The notes under the pieces: generated by a model
Databases searched by the model: none
Told to the model about the DNA's origin: nothing
Seen by the model: only the letters and a program-made list of their open reading frames with translations
Made by a program: the position numbers and the translations under genes
Shown here: piece after piece, positions 47,128-59,432 of the stretch
Position numbering within the stretch: the first letter of the stretch is position 1
Layout: every line of letters begins with the position of its first letter
Assembly (NCBI RefSeq): GCF_024868665.1
Contig: NW_026634130.1
Span: 45,332-109,331 of the forward strand
From: Triplophysa rosa
Lineage: Eukaryota; Chordata; Actinopteri; Cypriniformes; Nemacheilidae
Reading direction: 5' to 3'
DNA: 64,000 nucleotides

Positions 47128-50100
47128 TTACACTGAACGGGAAAGAGCGTCAGCAATAACATTATCTGTCCCCTTCTTATACCGTATTTCCAAGTTATAT
47201 TCCTGTATTATTAAAGCCCAGCGCATAATGCGTTGGTTAGAGTTGCGCATTTTAGCTAGGAATAACAAGGGATTGTGGTCAGTGTAGACGACAACGGGTA
47301 TGGAGCTGGAACCAACATACACCTCAAAGTGTTGTAACGCTAATAATAATGCCAACGCTTCCTTTTCGATTGTACTATAGTTAAGCTGATGTTTCAAAAA
47401 TTTCTTCGAAAAGAAACAGACCGGATGATCGACTCCATGCACATCATCCTGCAGAAGAACGGCACCAGCACCAGTGGCACTAGCATCTACTTCCATTTTA
47501 AAAGGCACAGAAAAATTAGGGGCAGACAATACGGGTGTACTACACAAAAGTGCTTTAACAGATTCAAAAGCTGCGTTACACGCATCACACCACACAAACT
47601 CCTTAGAGTTAGAAAGTAAGTTAGTTAAAGGCAACACAACATCTGAAAAGTTTCTGCAAAACCCGCGATAATACCCCACCATACCAAGAAAACGTCTTAA
47701 TTCTCTCTTGGTTTGGGGCGCAGGATAATCGACAATCGACTGAACTTTAGCAAGGACTGGACGGACGTGACCCCGTCCCACCTGCTTACCCAAATAGGTA
47801 ACGGTAGCCTTACCAAACTCACATTTTGCAAGGTTAAGCGTGAGGTTGGCATTCTTTAAACGACTGAAAACGGTATACAGACTTCTCAAATGATCAGACC
47901 AAGTCAAAGAAAAAACCACAACATCATCGAGGTAAGCCTCGCAATCTGGAATACCCGTTAGAACTGTGTTCATTAAGCGCTGAAATGTAGCGGGAGCATT
48001 TCGTAAACCAAATGGCATAACAGTATATTCAAGAAGATTATCAGGGGTGACAAATGCAGAAATTTCGGCAGCACGAGGTGTCAAGGGCACTTGCCAATAT
48101 CCCTTAAGTAAGTCCAGTTTAGTAACAAAAACAGATGAACCAATCTTATCCACACAATCCTCCATACGAGGAAGCGGAAACGAATCAGCTTTTGTCACCG
48201 CATTAACCTTTCGGTAGTCAGTGCAAAAACGAACTGAACCATCACTTTTAGGAACAAGAAGACAGGGAGAACTCCAACCACTGGAACTCGGAACAGCCAG
48301 CCCGTTATCAAGAAGATATTTAACTTCAGCTTGCATAGTCTCCCGTTTATTTGGGTTAGTACGATAAGCATGTTGTTTAATAGGCGGGTGATCTCCAACA
48401 TCAATATCATGACATACCAAAGTTGTGCGTGAAGGTATATCAGAAAACAATTCGGCATGGCTATGTATTAATTCAACGACATCCTCTCTGTGGCCAGTAG
48501 GCAAATAAGAAAGATACTCTTCCAACTCTTTCAAGGTCTCAGAATTTCTCAAGTGAACGCCAGAAACAGGAACACTTCGTACATTCAGGTTGTCTTCGCT
48601 GGGACAATACGAATGCAAAACTGCAACATGAGATACAGGGGCAACAGAGGTTTTTAACTCAGTACCAGGATATCGAGAGAAGTACGGCTTTAACATATTT
48701 ATGTGACATACACGAGTTTTTCGTTTTCTCTCAGGCGTGCAGATCACGTAATCAGTGTCACTCAGCTTGGCGTCAACTACATAGGGACCTGAAAATTTTG
48801 CCTGCAGCGATGAACCCACGATGGGAAGAAAAGACAAAACTTTATCACCAACTTCAAAAGAACGAGGTGTAGCCTTTAAATCGAAACGAGTCTTCATTTT
48901 CGCCTGGGCAGACGAAAGCGAAGCACGAGCTAAATCACAAAGTCGATGCAAACGTTCACGAAACGTGCTTACATAGTCTAATACATTAATAAGAGGCGAT
49001 TCCTCAGACATCCACTTTTCTTTTAACAACTTCAAAGGGCCACGCACGGTATGACCAAACACTAAGTCGGCTGGGCTGAAACCCAATGATTCCTGTGGGG
49101 TTTCTCGTACAGCAAAAAGCAATAAAGATACACCCTCATCCCATTCTCTCTCTGACTCGGAACAATACGTACGCATCATCGATTTTAAGGTTTGGTGAAA
49201 ACGCTCCAAAGCACCTTGAGATTCTGGATGATAGGCGCTAGAGGTTTTATGAACAATATTCAGTTGGGACAACACTTGTTTAAATACTCTGGACATAAAA
49301 TTACTTCCCTGGTCAGTTTGAACTACCCGGGGAAGACCAAAGGTGGAAAAGAACTTAATAAGGGCACGCAAAATAACCTTTGTCTTCAAAGAGCGTAGCG
49401 GCACAGCCTCAGGGAAACGTGTAGCCGCACACATCATGGTCAACAAATACTTATGCCCAGATTTAATTCGAGGTAATGGTCCCACACAATCTAAAATGAT
49501 GCGCTCGAAAGGTTCACCTATTACAGGGATAGGTCGGAGGGGTGCAGGAATAATTTTCTGATTGGGATTTCCCACAATCTGGCAATCATGACAAGTCCTG
49601 CAATATCTCACTACGTCAGTTTTTAGTCCGGGCCAGAAGAAATGACGCAATATCCGATGGTACGTTTTCGTAACACCTAAATGTCCTGAAAAGCTATGGT
49701 CGTGGGCCAGATTTAACACTTGGGTACGGTATTTAGTCGGCACGACAATCTGATACACTGACTGAAGTTCAGGCGCAGAAATGACTGGTAACCATTTTCT
49801 CATAAGTAACCTGCCATCCAAGAAATAACTTGCACCCTTATCAGACAATTTTCCTTTACTCACTGCAAAAGCTCTGCATTTGGTAAGTGAAGGATCATGC
49901 AGTTGCTCGCTGACAAAAGTGTCTCTATCAGCGAACAACGACAAGTCCAGTTCAGCACCACCAGAGATGGACAACGACTCGGAACGTTTGCACGCAGGTA
50001 GAGGTGGAATTTTAGAACTACCAACTGCAGTATCAGCGTTAACTGTAGAGAATAAAAAGCTGTCAGATAAATCAACCACTTCATTAAATTTGCGTGCCTG

Positions 50101-51408
50101 TGCCCGTGTAACCGCGCAAGCGGGAAATACCAATGGAGAAACAGAAACCAAATCAGGAAATTCATTCGCTTTAGAAATTGGATCGTCCACTACTTGTGGG
50201 AGGGACATCACTCTGCCTCCAGCCAAATCATTTCCAAGGATAAAATCAACACCTTTAACGGGTAATTGAGGACGAACAGCGACTTTAAAACAGTCACTAA
50301 CAAGTTCGGATTGGATATGCACGTTATGCAAAGGAACCTTAAGTATACCCAACTCTATTCCCTGAATTAACACATCTGATCCAGAATATGAGTCATTCGA
50401 AAATGGTAACACACTACCAAGAATAAACGATTGGGCAGCCCCAGTATCACGAAGAACCCGAATTGGGATCTGTTTGTCTTCCTCACCAGGAAAAAAAACA
50501 ACACCTTTTGAAACGAAAGGGTCATACACAGAATCACTTCTCTGATCAGACAAATTCAATTGCGGGCTAGTAGCACGAACAAAAGCAACACTTTTAGGCA
50601 CCTGATCTTTAAAAGGCGAATTCTTCTTTCCTAACACAGGACAAACAGCAATAAGATGACCGAGTTTACGGCAATAAAAGCATTCGCGTTTTTCATTTGG
50701 ATCAGTAACAACAGAAGTTTTAGAACTCCTCACATGTCTATCGGAATTATATGATACAACATTTTCACGACGAACATTGGAAACAAAGGTGCTTTTATGC
50801 GTCAAAATAAATTCTTCAGCACATACTGCCGCCTGCGCAAGAGTCGTTACTTTTTGCTCATTTAGATACACCACAATTTTGTCAGGTAACGAATTTTTAA
50901 AATCCTCTACGAGCAAAAGCTCACGAAGTTGTGCATAATCCAAAACCTTGCTGGAGTAGCACCATTTATCAAAAAGAGTCGCCTTTTCACGTGCAAACTC
51001 CACGAAAGTTTGATTGGCAGTTTTCAAATGAGTACGGAATTTCTGACGGTAAGCTTCGGGCACTAACTCGTAGGCTCTCAGTATGGTGGCCTTTAAAACA
51101 TCATAATTGAGACTTTCTTGAATAGATAAAGCCGCACATACTTCTTGCGCTTTTCCAACCAACTTGCACTGGAGCAGGAGTGACCAAACATCCCTGGGCC
51201 AATGCAAGGCGGCGGCAATGCGTTCGAAAGCATTAAAATAAGAGTCGACTTCACTTTCTCTAAACGTGGGAACTAAACGAATTTGCTTACTTATGTCAAA
51301 ATCTGGAGGAGATGGTGAAACAGGAGTAAAAGTCTGTGCACTAGGCAGTGGACTCACCGATGGACGGCGCACGCCTTGCGCTTGCAACTCACACTGCCTA
51401 TATCGCAA
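47128..51408 (-). CDS. Gmr1-type gag-pol polyprotein (PR-IN-RT-RH order)
   Basis: One open frame of 1426 codons. Capsid-like helices lie at about 40-205. The zinc knuckle is C-x2-C-x4-H-x4-C at 243-256. Protease has DTGA at 321-324. The integrase HHCC is H571/H576/C603/C606 and its catalytic core D640, D699, E735 (D35E). Reverse transcriptase is at about 1030-1250 with FCTDYRKVN, MPFGLRNAPATF and YLDD at 1159-1162. RNase H has its first Asp at 1308 and ends ADALSRSV. Integrase sits before RT, the copia-like order that defines the Gmr1 group within Ty3/gypsy. There is no chromodomain. The frame lacks a true start (first codon TTG within a longer family gag), so the N-terminus is lost. Key residues are all present and no stop occurs, which suggests a recent insertion. 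Confidence 0.93.
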   Translation of the reverse strand: MRYRQCELQAQGVRRPSVSPLPSAQTFTPVSPSPPDFDISKQIRLVPTFRESEVDSYFNAFERIAAALHWPRDVWSLLLQCKLVGKAQEVCAALSIQESLNYDVLKATILRAYELVPEAYRQKFRTHLKTANQTFVEFAREKATLFDKWCYSSKVLDYAQLRELLLVEDFKNSLPDKIVVYLNEQKVTTLAQAAVCAEEFILTHKSTFVSNVRRENVVSYNSDRHVRSSKTSVVTDPNEKRECFYCRKLGHLIAVCPVLGKKNSPFKDQVPKSVAFVRATSPQLNLSDQRSDSVYDPFVSKGVVFFPGEEDKQIPIRVLRDTGAAQSFILGSVLPFSNDSYSGSDVLIQGIELGILKVPLHNVHIQSELVSDCFKVAVRPQLPVKGVDFILGNDLAGGRVMSLPQVVDDPISKANEFPDLVSVSPLVFPACAVTRAQARKFNEVVDLSDSFLFSTVNADTAVGSSKIPPLPACKRSESLSISGGAELDLSLFADRDTFVSEQLHDPSLTKCRAFAVSKGKLSDKGASYFLDGRLLMRKWLPVISAPELQSVYQIVVPTKYRTQVLNLAHDHSFSGHLGVTKTYHRILRHFFWPGLKTDVVRYCRTCHDCQIVGNPNQKIIPAPLRPIPVIGEPFERIILDCVGPLPRIKSGHKYLLTMMCAATRFPEAVPLRSLKTKVILRALIKFFSTFGLPRVVQTDQGSNFMSRVFKQVLSQLNIVHKTSSAYHPESQGALERFHQTLKSMMRTYCSESEREWDEGVSLLLFAVRETPQESLGFSPADLVFGHTVRGPLKLLKEKWMSEESPLINVLDYVSTFRERLHRLCDLARASLSSAQAKMKTRFDLKATPRSFEVGDKVLSFLPIVGSSLQAKFSGPYVVDAKLSDTDYVICTPERKRKTRVCHINMLKPYFSRYPGTELKTSVAPVSHVAVLHSYCPSEDNLNVRSVPVSGVHLRNSETLKELEEYLSYLPTGHREDVVELIHSHAELFSDIPSRTTLVCHDIDVGDHPPIKQHAYRTNPNKRETMQAEVKYLLDNGLAVPSSSGWSSPCLLVPKSDGSVRFCTDYRKVNAVTKADSFPLPRMEDCVDKIGSSVFVTKLDLLKGYWQVPLTPRAAEISAFVTPDNLLEYTVMPFGLRNAPATFQRLMNTVLTGIPDCEAYLDDVVVFSLTWSDHLRSLYTVFSRLKNANLTLNLAKCEFGKATVTYLGKQVGRGHVRPVLAKVQSIVDYPAPQTKRELRRFLGMVGYYRGFCRNFSDVVLPLTNLLSNSKEFVWCDACNAAFESVKALLCSTPVLSAPNFSVPFKMEVDASATGAGAVLLQDDVHGVDHPVCFFSKKFLKHQLNYSTIEKEALALLLALQHFEVYVGSSSIPVVVYTDHNPLLFLAKMRNSNQRIMRWALIIQEYNLEIRYKKGTDNVIADALSRSV

Positions 51409-51410
51409 CA

Positions 51411-51737
51411 GCTGGGTTTATTGTGTAATTTCTAGGCACATTTGGATGTTTTTTTTACATGTATTGAGCACTGTTATTCACCACAGTTATAAATGCACTT
51501 GATAAAATACCTAAAAAGTATTGAGGAGTATTCATAGGAACATTAGTACATAGATGGGTTGATCTGAAATCATATTCAATAAGAATAATTACATATAAGT
51601 AGGTTTATGATGATAATTTGATTATTTGAAGAAGAATTGATGATTTAATGACACAATCTGTACCTGTAACCAATGATTGTTCATGTAAATGCACTTAATG
51701 TCACTTTAAGCATGTTTAAAGCACATTTGAGCACAAT
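51411..51737. other. Non-coding junction stretch
   Basis: AT-rich, no gene. 51490-51545 is an inverted match to about 33240-33290. It separates the truncated Gmr1 gag from the retroviral LTR. Confidence 0.5.
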
Positions 51738-52234
51738 GTAACAAGGTAAAATCCAGTGATGTTTTTAGAGGCCTAAAGTTTGAAGCCTGTTGTGCTCTCT
51801 CTGAAACCTGGGGATTTTCCACTGTTTAAAAGTAACCATGATTACGCACGTACGCCACGCCGTCTCGTATGGAGACCATGGCTTGTTTGGTGGTCTCGTG
51901 TAGTAACCATTGTATGCAAATTATTTTAAAAATGATGTAATAACCAGCGTACCACCATTAGATACGTACCTTGTTACCTGGGACTTATTGGTGGCAGGCA
52001 ATTAACAATTGGTTAATAAAAATAAGAGATAACAGGAAAATACCTGATTGGTTTCAGAAGAGACCACCTTTCAGAAATTTTACTATAACTGTAGACTGGA
52101 AAACACTTGGTTTTTAGATGACTTGGAACATCTCACTTTGTTTGGCTCGAGCAAATAAAGTTAACTCCTTGACACCCGGACCTTCCTTGTCTGAGAGATT
52201 TTTTGAACTACAAGACTGATATTTTTCCACAACA
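51738..52234 (+). mobile_element. Candidate 5' LTR of an endogenous retrovirus
   Basis: Ends ...ttccacaaca just before a primer-binding site. TGTAACAAGG at 51738 is the best start I can see, but it is not proven because no second LTR is present. A cgagcaaataaag polyadenylation-type signal lies at about 52149, close to the 3' end as expected for R/U5. Confidence 0.6.
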
Positions 52235-52239
52235 TATTT

Positions 52240-52257
52240 TGGTGCCGTGACCCGGAT
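52240..52257 (+). other. Retroviral primer-binding site
   Basis: TGGTGCCGTGACCCGGAT follows the LTR end by five bases. It has the TGG start complementary to a tRNA CCA end; the tRNA was not determined. Confidence 0.7.
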
Positions 52258-52570
52258 TGGAAAGAGACGGAAGACATCAGGTGGCTGCCTAGGACGGAGC
52301 ATCCAGCTTGCTGCACAGATCAAGAGCAGGTGAGCATATTTTTGCTTTATAATTAAATTGTTAAAAAGTATTATCTGTGCAGTTTGCCGGATGTGAGTTT
52401 TGCTTAGCACTGATGTCTATAAAGAGTCTCTCCTAAAAAGAAACCAAAGTTAATGTATTAAATATGAAGGAGGGTCCCGGATCTCAACGAGAAAAGTGTG
52501 AATGAGAATGGATGAATAATTGCAGAAAAGATACTGCCTGTAGATTTAGTTTGTCCCAAGAGGGGACTGA

Positions 52571-52800
52571 GACCGCCTGCAAGCGTGCGGTGAGATATTT
52601 ATTCCGCCTGCTGCGTGCGGAAGAGACCGCCTGCAAGCGTGCGGTGAGATATTTATTCCGCCTGCTGCGTGTGGAAGAGACCGCCTGCAAGCGTGCGGTG
52701 AGATATTTGTTCCGCCTGCTGCGTGCGGAGACGACCGCCTGCAAGCGTGCGGTGAAGACTGCCTGCAGTGTGCAGTGAAATATTTATTTCGCAAGATGCG
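52571..52800. repeat. 54-bp tandem repeat in the leader, about 4.3 units
   Basis: Units begin gaccgcctgcaagcgtgcgg at 52571, 52625, 52679 and 52733, with a diverged partial fifth. The period is exactly 18 codons, so frames stay open on both strands across the array. Confidence 0.95.
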
Positions 52801-54277
52801 AGGTCTTTAGATGCGCATAAGAAGTAAAACCCGGGTCTTGTCTGTCTATACTGTCTGTGTAACGTTTTGTGTATCCAGCCTAGCTGGAGAACTTGCAAGG
52901 GAGGGAATTGTTGGCCACTTTCCCGGAAAGCGTGTGTGAGTGTTTAACCAGGCGTGAAAGTGCACAGAGGAACAATGAGAGATTTTTGGTAGCACACACA
53001 AGTTGCGTATCCTCTAAAAATGATATTTTCTTCTGAAAGAAATGAGTTTCAAAATTGTTTTGAGAGAGTTTTTTGAGTGTTTTTGCATTGAATAAAAGAT
53101 TGCATTATGGAAAATATTCAAAAGACTGATATTGCATGTTGAAACATTGTGACCACAGTAAAAAAAAAAAAAAAAGGGTGTATATGGGACGACCAGGGCA
53201 TTGCCTTGCGAGAGCTCACATAGAACAAAACGCCCAGAAAAAGATGGTGATATATTAGGGACGATCACGGCTGAAAGGCTGTGTGAGAGCCAACACATGA
53301 ACAAATCACCCATGGTCACAATACGATGCATGTACTTTTAAGTCAACGCATACTAGAACTTTTTTCTCTAGGGCATATTGGATTGAAGAGGATACGATAG
53401 CTGATTTTTCTATTAAACAGAAGAGTAGTTTTAAGTTCATTTTTCAAACTTCATTTTTTAAACTTCTTTAGTGATTCTAACTATAGATCATTATTTAGTT
53501 TATTGTTTTAAGGCTTGGTTCTTAGCATTGGTTTTATAAGATTAATTACTCTAGCCTCATGCTTTGAGACCTCCCCTTTCCAAAGACAACCCTATTTTTG
53601 CTGTTTTATTTTTTAGATCATTTCAGTATGTTGAATTTTAAATAGAGAAGTTCTGAGATTTTTATTTTATTTTATTTTACTATATATTGGATCAGTGATT
53701 TTAACTTTGGAGTTTTTAAAGACTTTTATTTTATTATTTTTATTATTTCAGTCACATGAGTTGTTGAAGTTTTTGAAACTTTTTATTTTATTATTTCCGT
53801 ATATTGAAGCTTATTGACCTTTCAAGTTTGAAGTCAAGACCCTGTTTAGTTGGTTATTGAATTATTGTGTTACATATGGAAATGTTGACTTGCAGCTTTG
53901 AAGCGTTTTTTAAAAAAAACTTTTATTTTTATGGTTTCAGTTTATTGAGTTACTGATTTTTAACTATCACACTATGACTTTGATGTGGCTCTATCTCAAC
54001 TTAGTGAAATAACGCTTTTAAGTTTGGTATTCTGAGATTTTATTTTTGATTTTATTTTATTTCAGTTTATTCAATTATTAACTTTGAAGTTTTAAGATTC
54101 TCTTTTCATTATAAAGAAAGGTTGATTGTTTAAAGATTTAGGATTTTGGAAATATGGTTCTCATTATTGATATTATAATCACAAACTGGTAATTGAGCTT
54201 CATGTATAAAACTTATTTCCCCATAAGTGATTTATGCCTTATCTTGTTTTGTTTCAGTTCACTGACTTACCATATGC

Positions 54278-54928
54278 ATGGCTGAAGAGGCGCCAGGTCT
54301 CGCTTATGAGAGAAGCATAGCCATTCAGGCTAAAATACAAACCATAGGAAGAGTTATATCAGAAACTAAGGGAATTAGAAATCACTTTTGGGAGGAGGCG
54401 ACATACATTGATGCAGAAGGGGTAGAACAAATTCTAACAGAGGAAAGAAAAGACTGGTACCTGAACCAACTGACAGAGATTCGCAATTTAGACCCAGCCC
54501 AGTGGGAGTGGCCTTACATTAAGTGGGGGGAGATTGTACAGAGCTGCTGTAGAGTCGGAGTGTTGAAACAATACCTGAACGAAGTCTGCACATACCAAAG
54601 TAACAAACCTATCAACCCCCCAGGCCTGACGGCAAGAACATCACTTATCCAGATAATTCCCATAGATAGACTGGTAGGCTCTTATTTTGATAGAGGACAG
54701 GTCCAGGGGTTTCCATTGGGACAGGGACACACTGGACGGCTAATTAGTCACCCTGAGCTGAGAGTCTTTGCAGAAACTCGATATGTAAACTGGACAAGCA
54801 GAATATTGTGTAATTACAATAAAGTTGGAGGAGTGGTTCCTCAGCAGTTTGTGGCAGTGACTTTGAAGAAATTAACAATTGAGATAGCCCCAGAAAACTC
54901 CAGAGCTTGGTTTGCATCCTCTTATTAA
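54278..54928 (+). CDS. Uncharacterised 216-aa ORF between retroviral leader and gag
   Basis: Intact frame from a real ATG (54278) to TAA. It is preceded by a polypyrimidine/AG acceptor-like site and followed 84 bases later by the gag ATG. The protein starts MAEEAPGLAYERS. It is Trp-rich (seven Trp, including AQWEWPYIKWGE) and has no signal peptide, transmembrane segment, zinc motif or protease/polymerase motif I can see. It is in a different frame from gag. In epsilonretroviruses an accessory ORF also lies between the LTR and gag, so an accessory role is possible. I do not recognise the family and assign no function. Confidence 0.6.
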   Translation: MAEEAPGLAYERSIAIQAKIQTIGRVISETKGIRNHFWEEATYIDAEGVEQILTEERKDWYLNQLTEIRNLDPAQWEWPYIKWGEIVQSCCRVGVLKQYLNEVCTYQSNKPINPPGLTARTSLIQIIPIDRLVGSYFDRGQVQGFPLGQGHTGRLISHPELRVFAETRYVNWTSRILCNYNKVGGVVPQQFVAVTLKKLTIEIAPENSRAWFASSY

Positions 54929-55012
54929 ACAATGTTTTAATAAACAAATGATTTAAAAATTTGAAATCTCTGATACTTTTTTGAAAAATTGTTGAAAAAT
55001 ATTGTTTTAACT

Positions 55013-56056
55013 ATGTCATCCACTCCTGTAGATCTTTTGGGATCCAGATACCCAGTATGCAAGGACTCAATAGAAAAAATATCCAAAAAATGGGCTGTGA
55101 GAACCAAAAATTTAAGAACCGTATGGCCAGAAAGTGGTACTTTTGATGTGACAGTGTGTGAGGAAATGGAGGGACTGATTAAGAATTATAAATCAATAGA
55201 TAAAACCAAGAAGCGTGAAGAAAAGAGAAGAGTCGAACAGGAAGTATTAAACCTGTTCAAAAATGAAGGAATTAATTTCCTGAAAAATTGGAAAAAAATT
55301 AGAGAAGTGGTAAATAAAGATAGTGAAAATGAAGAAAAGTGTGAGAAAATGACTCTGCCACCTCCCTACGAACCCCCCAGAAGCCAAAAGCAAACACCAA
55401 AACAAATGCCATTAGTAGCGTTATCAGGAGATGTCTCAATAGAGGGACTGGTAGAGCTAGATCCCGAACTAGGAAGTAGTCTTAGGGAAAAAATCCTCTC
55501 AAAAGCAGAAAAAAGTAAGGGAGGCAGGGCCAATCAAAAATCCCCAGTCTATGAGAAAAATCAATCAGATAGAGCAGAAGAAGACACCACACATGGTCCT
55601 GGTCCTTATAAACCTTATAAACGTCTGGAAGAAGCATTAGAAGAATTATCAAAAAATCATGAAGAAATTTACGATAATGCAACAGACCTTTTGAGAGAAA
55701 TACATTCTGAATCTGCTAATGCTCTGAGAGATGTTTCAGGAAGTAGCTCCCAAGAAGAGAGCGACGGAGAAGATCGCACCTCTGAAACCAGCAGTGGAAA
55801 GAGACGCCAAGATAAGACACAACACACACCAGTCAACAAAGAGGTCATATCAGGAGCAACCTTAAAGGCCCTCCAGAGAGGAGAACTAAAGTTCGTAACG
55901 GGCAAACTATACCTCCAGGACTCAGAGTTCGAGCAAGGGCAGGAACACTGGAGAAGGGACTCAGAAGGAAGACTGAGAAAAACTAACAGCATGATTCACA
56001 TCCCCAGGGAGGAGCTACAGGAGCACCTGAGGAAGGAAAACAATGCCCAATTCTGA
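55013..56056 (+). pseudogene. Endogenous retrovirus gag, matrix to start of capsid, broken
   Basis: ATG at 55013 opens a frame of about 347 codons. The N-terminal part has a WPESGTFD motif in the position of the W-P-x-x-GTF motif of gamma/epsilon-type matrix proteins. It then has a Lys/Glu-rich helix and the late-domain motif LPPPYEPP. A long charged linker rich in Ser/Glu follows. The frame stops at 56056, while another frame carries on with a capsid-start-like segment up to the N at 56092, so a frameshift separates matrix/linker from capsid. Everything 3' (capsid, pol, env, 3' LTR) is absent here: the sequence switches to the hAT copy E at the N. Confidence 0.7.
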
Positions 56057-56098
56057 TAAAAGGGAGACAAGCGCACTATGTGCCATGGGCTNCTTCAA

Positions 56099-57817
<1,719 letters not shown>

Positions 57818-57890
57818 GTAAGTTGTATAAAACACAGACACGCGCACACACACATATTTATTGCTACTCCGCGATATACATATATAATAT

Positions 57891-59181
57891 TAGGGCTGTC
57901 AAAATTAACGCGTTAATAACACGTTAACGCAATTCCTTTTAACGGCACTAATTTTATTAACGTGCGATTAACGCAGCGCGCATTTTCTGTTTGACCCTTG
58001 GCCTTGCCCGTAGTTTGAGAAAGTAAACGATGCAGCAGCAAACAGAAATGGAGAAATAAATAGTCTTCTGAACGTAAAATTCATTATAAAACGATGTCTG
58101 ATGGTTCTGTCGACAAGACTAAAGTGATCTGCATTTATTGTCAATGTGAATTAAGCTATCACCGCAGCACGTCGAGTTTAAAATATCACTTGATGGCGAA
58201 GCATACAACTGACGCAGAGAGCTCTCCTCCTCGCGGCAGACCACACTAGATTGTTTTCAGCAGAGACGGATGGACAACTCCACAAGCAACAGACTCACCA
58301 CATCGATAGCTATGGGTGGCTACAGCATGTAGGTCAGTTAATGTAGTGGAGGACGAGGGTCTACTTGAAATTATTCGCATCGCATCTAACGATTACACAT
58401 ATGAACTACCTTCGAGAGCCACTGTTACAAGCAAGATTCACGGCTCTTACGAAGAGGAGAAAGCGAAAGTCGAGGAGGCGATAAGACAGACAAACACGGT
58501 TGCGCTCACCAGAGATTACTGGACTTCCCTCAGTAACCATAGCTACCTGGGGGTCACGGCTCATTATTTTGACACACACTGGAAACTACGGTGGTACGCT
58601 TTGATCGTCATGAAGACAGACGAGAGGCACTATGGTAATGTTTGCGCTGAGCACTTTCTGCAGGTAGCCAGACAGTGGAATATTGAATTCAAAATTAGCC
58701 CACTGACCACCGATAGTGCACGCAACATGATTGCAGCGGCCAGGCAGCTTCCGTTCGAGCATATGCCTTGCATTGCACACAGCCTCCAATGAGCTATCAC
58801 AGTTGCGAAAATGTAAACATGCTTGTGTAAGTAAATAGCTCAGTGCAAAGAAAGAAGTAATGGGAACCTGTGTTTTTCCAGGGTTTTTTTCATGTGTTTA
58901 ATAGACATGTACAAGTTCTTTGAAAAACATCTATGACCTTTGAAACATGTCTAGTCTTCATGCTCTATGTTGAGTATGGTTTTACTAATAAGAAACAATA
59001 TACATTTGCATAAAGCATCAATATTTGTCCATGCCCATGTTGATTAGAGTATTAAAAACTTGAAAAGTATTCATTTAAGGTACATTTATAACGGATACAA
59101 ATGTGCGATTAAGTTGCGATTAATCACGAGTTAACTCATTACAATCATGCGATTAAATATTTTAATCGATTGACAGCCCTA
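57891..59181 (+). mobile_element. Nested hAT element in copy E
   Basis: 1291-bp counterpart of 44822-46116 with the same tagggctgtcaa ends. Its BED finger is clearer here: ICIYCQCELSYHRS then YHLMAKHTTD at about 58130-58205. The 58316-58792 frame is the truncated ZBED1-like transposase, nearly identical to 45203-45727. Confidence 0.85.
58316..58792 (+). pseudogene. ZBED1-like hAT transposase fragment, copy E
   Basis: 158 codons nearly identical to 45251-45727, with the same abrupt end after CIAHSLQ. The start is a second Met-free position because a two-base loss (gctatgggtgg versus gctaaatgggtgg) breaks the frame at 58312. Confidence 0.85.
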
Positions 59182-59322
59182 ATATATATATATACTGTAT
59201 ATATATACTGAAATGCGCGCACACGTAATTATACATTATATTAGATATAGACAGAGAGAGGTGGGTCGCCTAATCTTTTTTTTTTTTTAAGGGTCGCTCT
59301 TTAAAAAGTTTGAAAACCACTG

Positions 59323-59432
59323 CTCTAGCGCACAACTGGGCGTGGGACAAGCGGAAGTACGTCTTCCCCCAGTGAGCCTCATTGCACAGACCCTATGCAA
59401 GGTCCTCCTTGTGGGCACAGGCTCGAGACGCC
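59323..59432 (+). mobile_element. DIRS copy 2', segment between hAT E and the solo LTR
   Basis: Counterpart of 46258-46367, ending in the target sequence acgcc (59428-59432). Confidence 0.8.

Larger units (their letters stand above)
46368..51410 (-). mobile_element. Gmr1-type Ty3/gypsy retrotransposon, 5' truncated
   Basis: On the minus strand the element holds a long gag-pol frame (51408-47128), a purine tract (gatggtggggg, about 47072-47083) and a 704-bp 3' LTR (47071-46368). The 5' LTR, primer-binding site and first part of gag are absent: sequence past 51410 is unrelated. The left target half is acgcc (46363-46367). The matching solo LTR at 59433-60127 shows the expected right half. Confidence 0.92.
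52235..54277 (+). other. Long retroviral leader
   Basis: About 2 kb lie between the primer-binding site and the first ORF. A donor-like cag/gtgagc occurs at about 52330, and an acceptor-like ttgttttgtttcag ends at about 54257, 21 bases before the ATG of the first ORF. The leader contains a 54-bp tandem array (52571-52800), an A-run at 53160-53175, and an AT-rich, T-run-rich part from 53400. No other coding signal. Confidence 0.55.

Noticed and set aside
49192..50269. Plus-strand and shifted frames inside the Gmr1 polyprotein
   Set aside because: Shadows of the 1426-codon minus-strand frame.
52571..52800. Repeat-protein gene from the 54-bp units
   Set aside because: Open on both strands simply because the period is divisible by three; no start context or family match.
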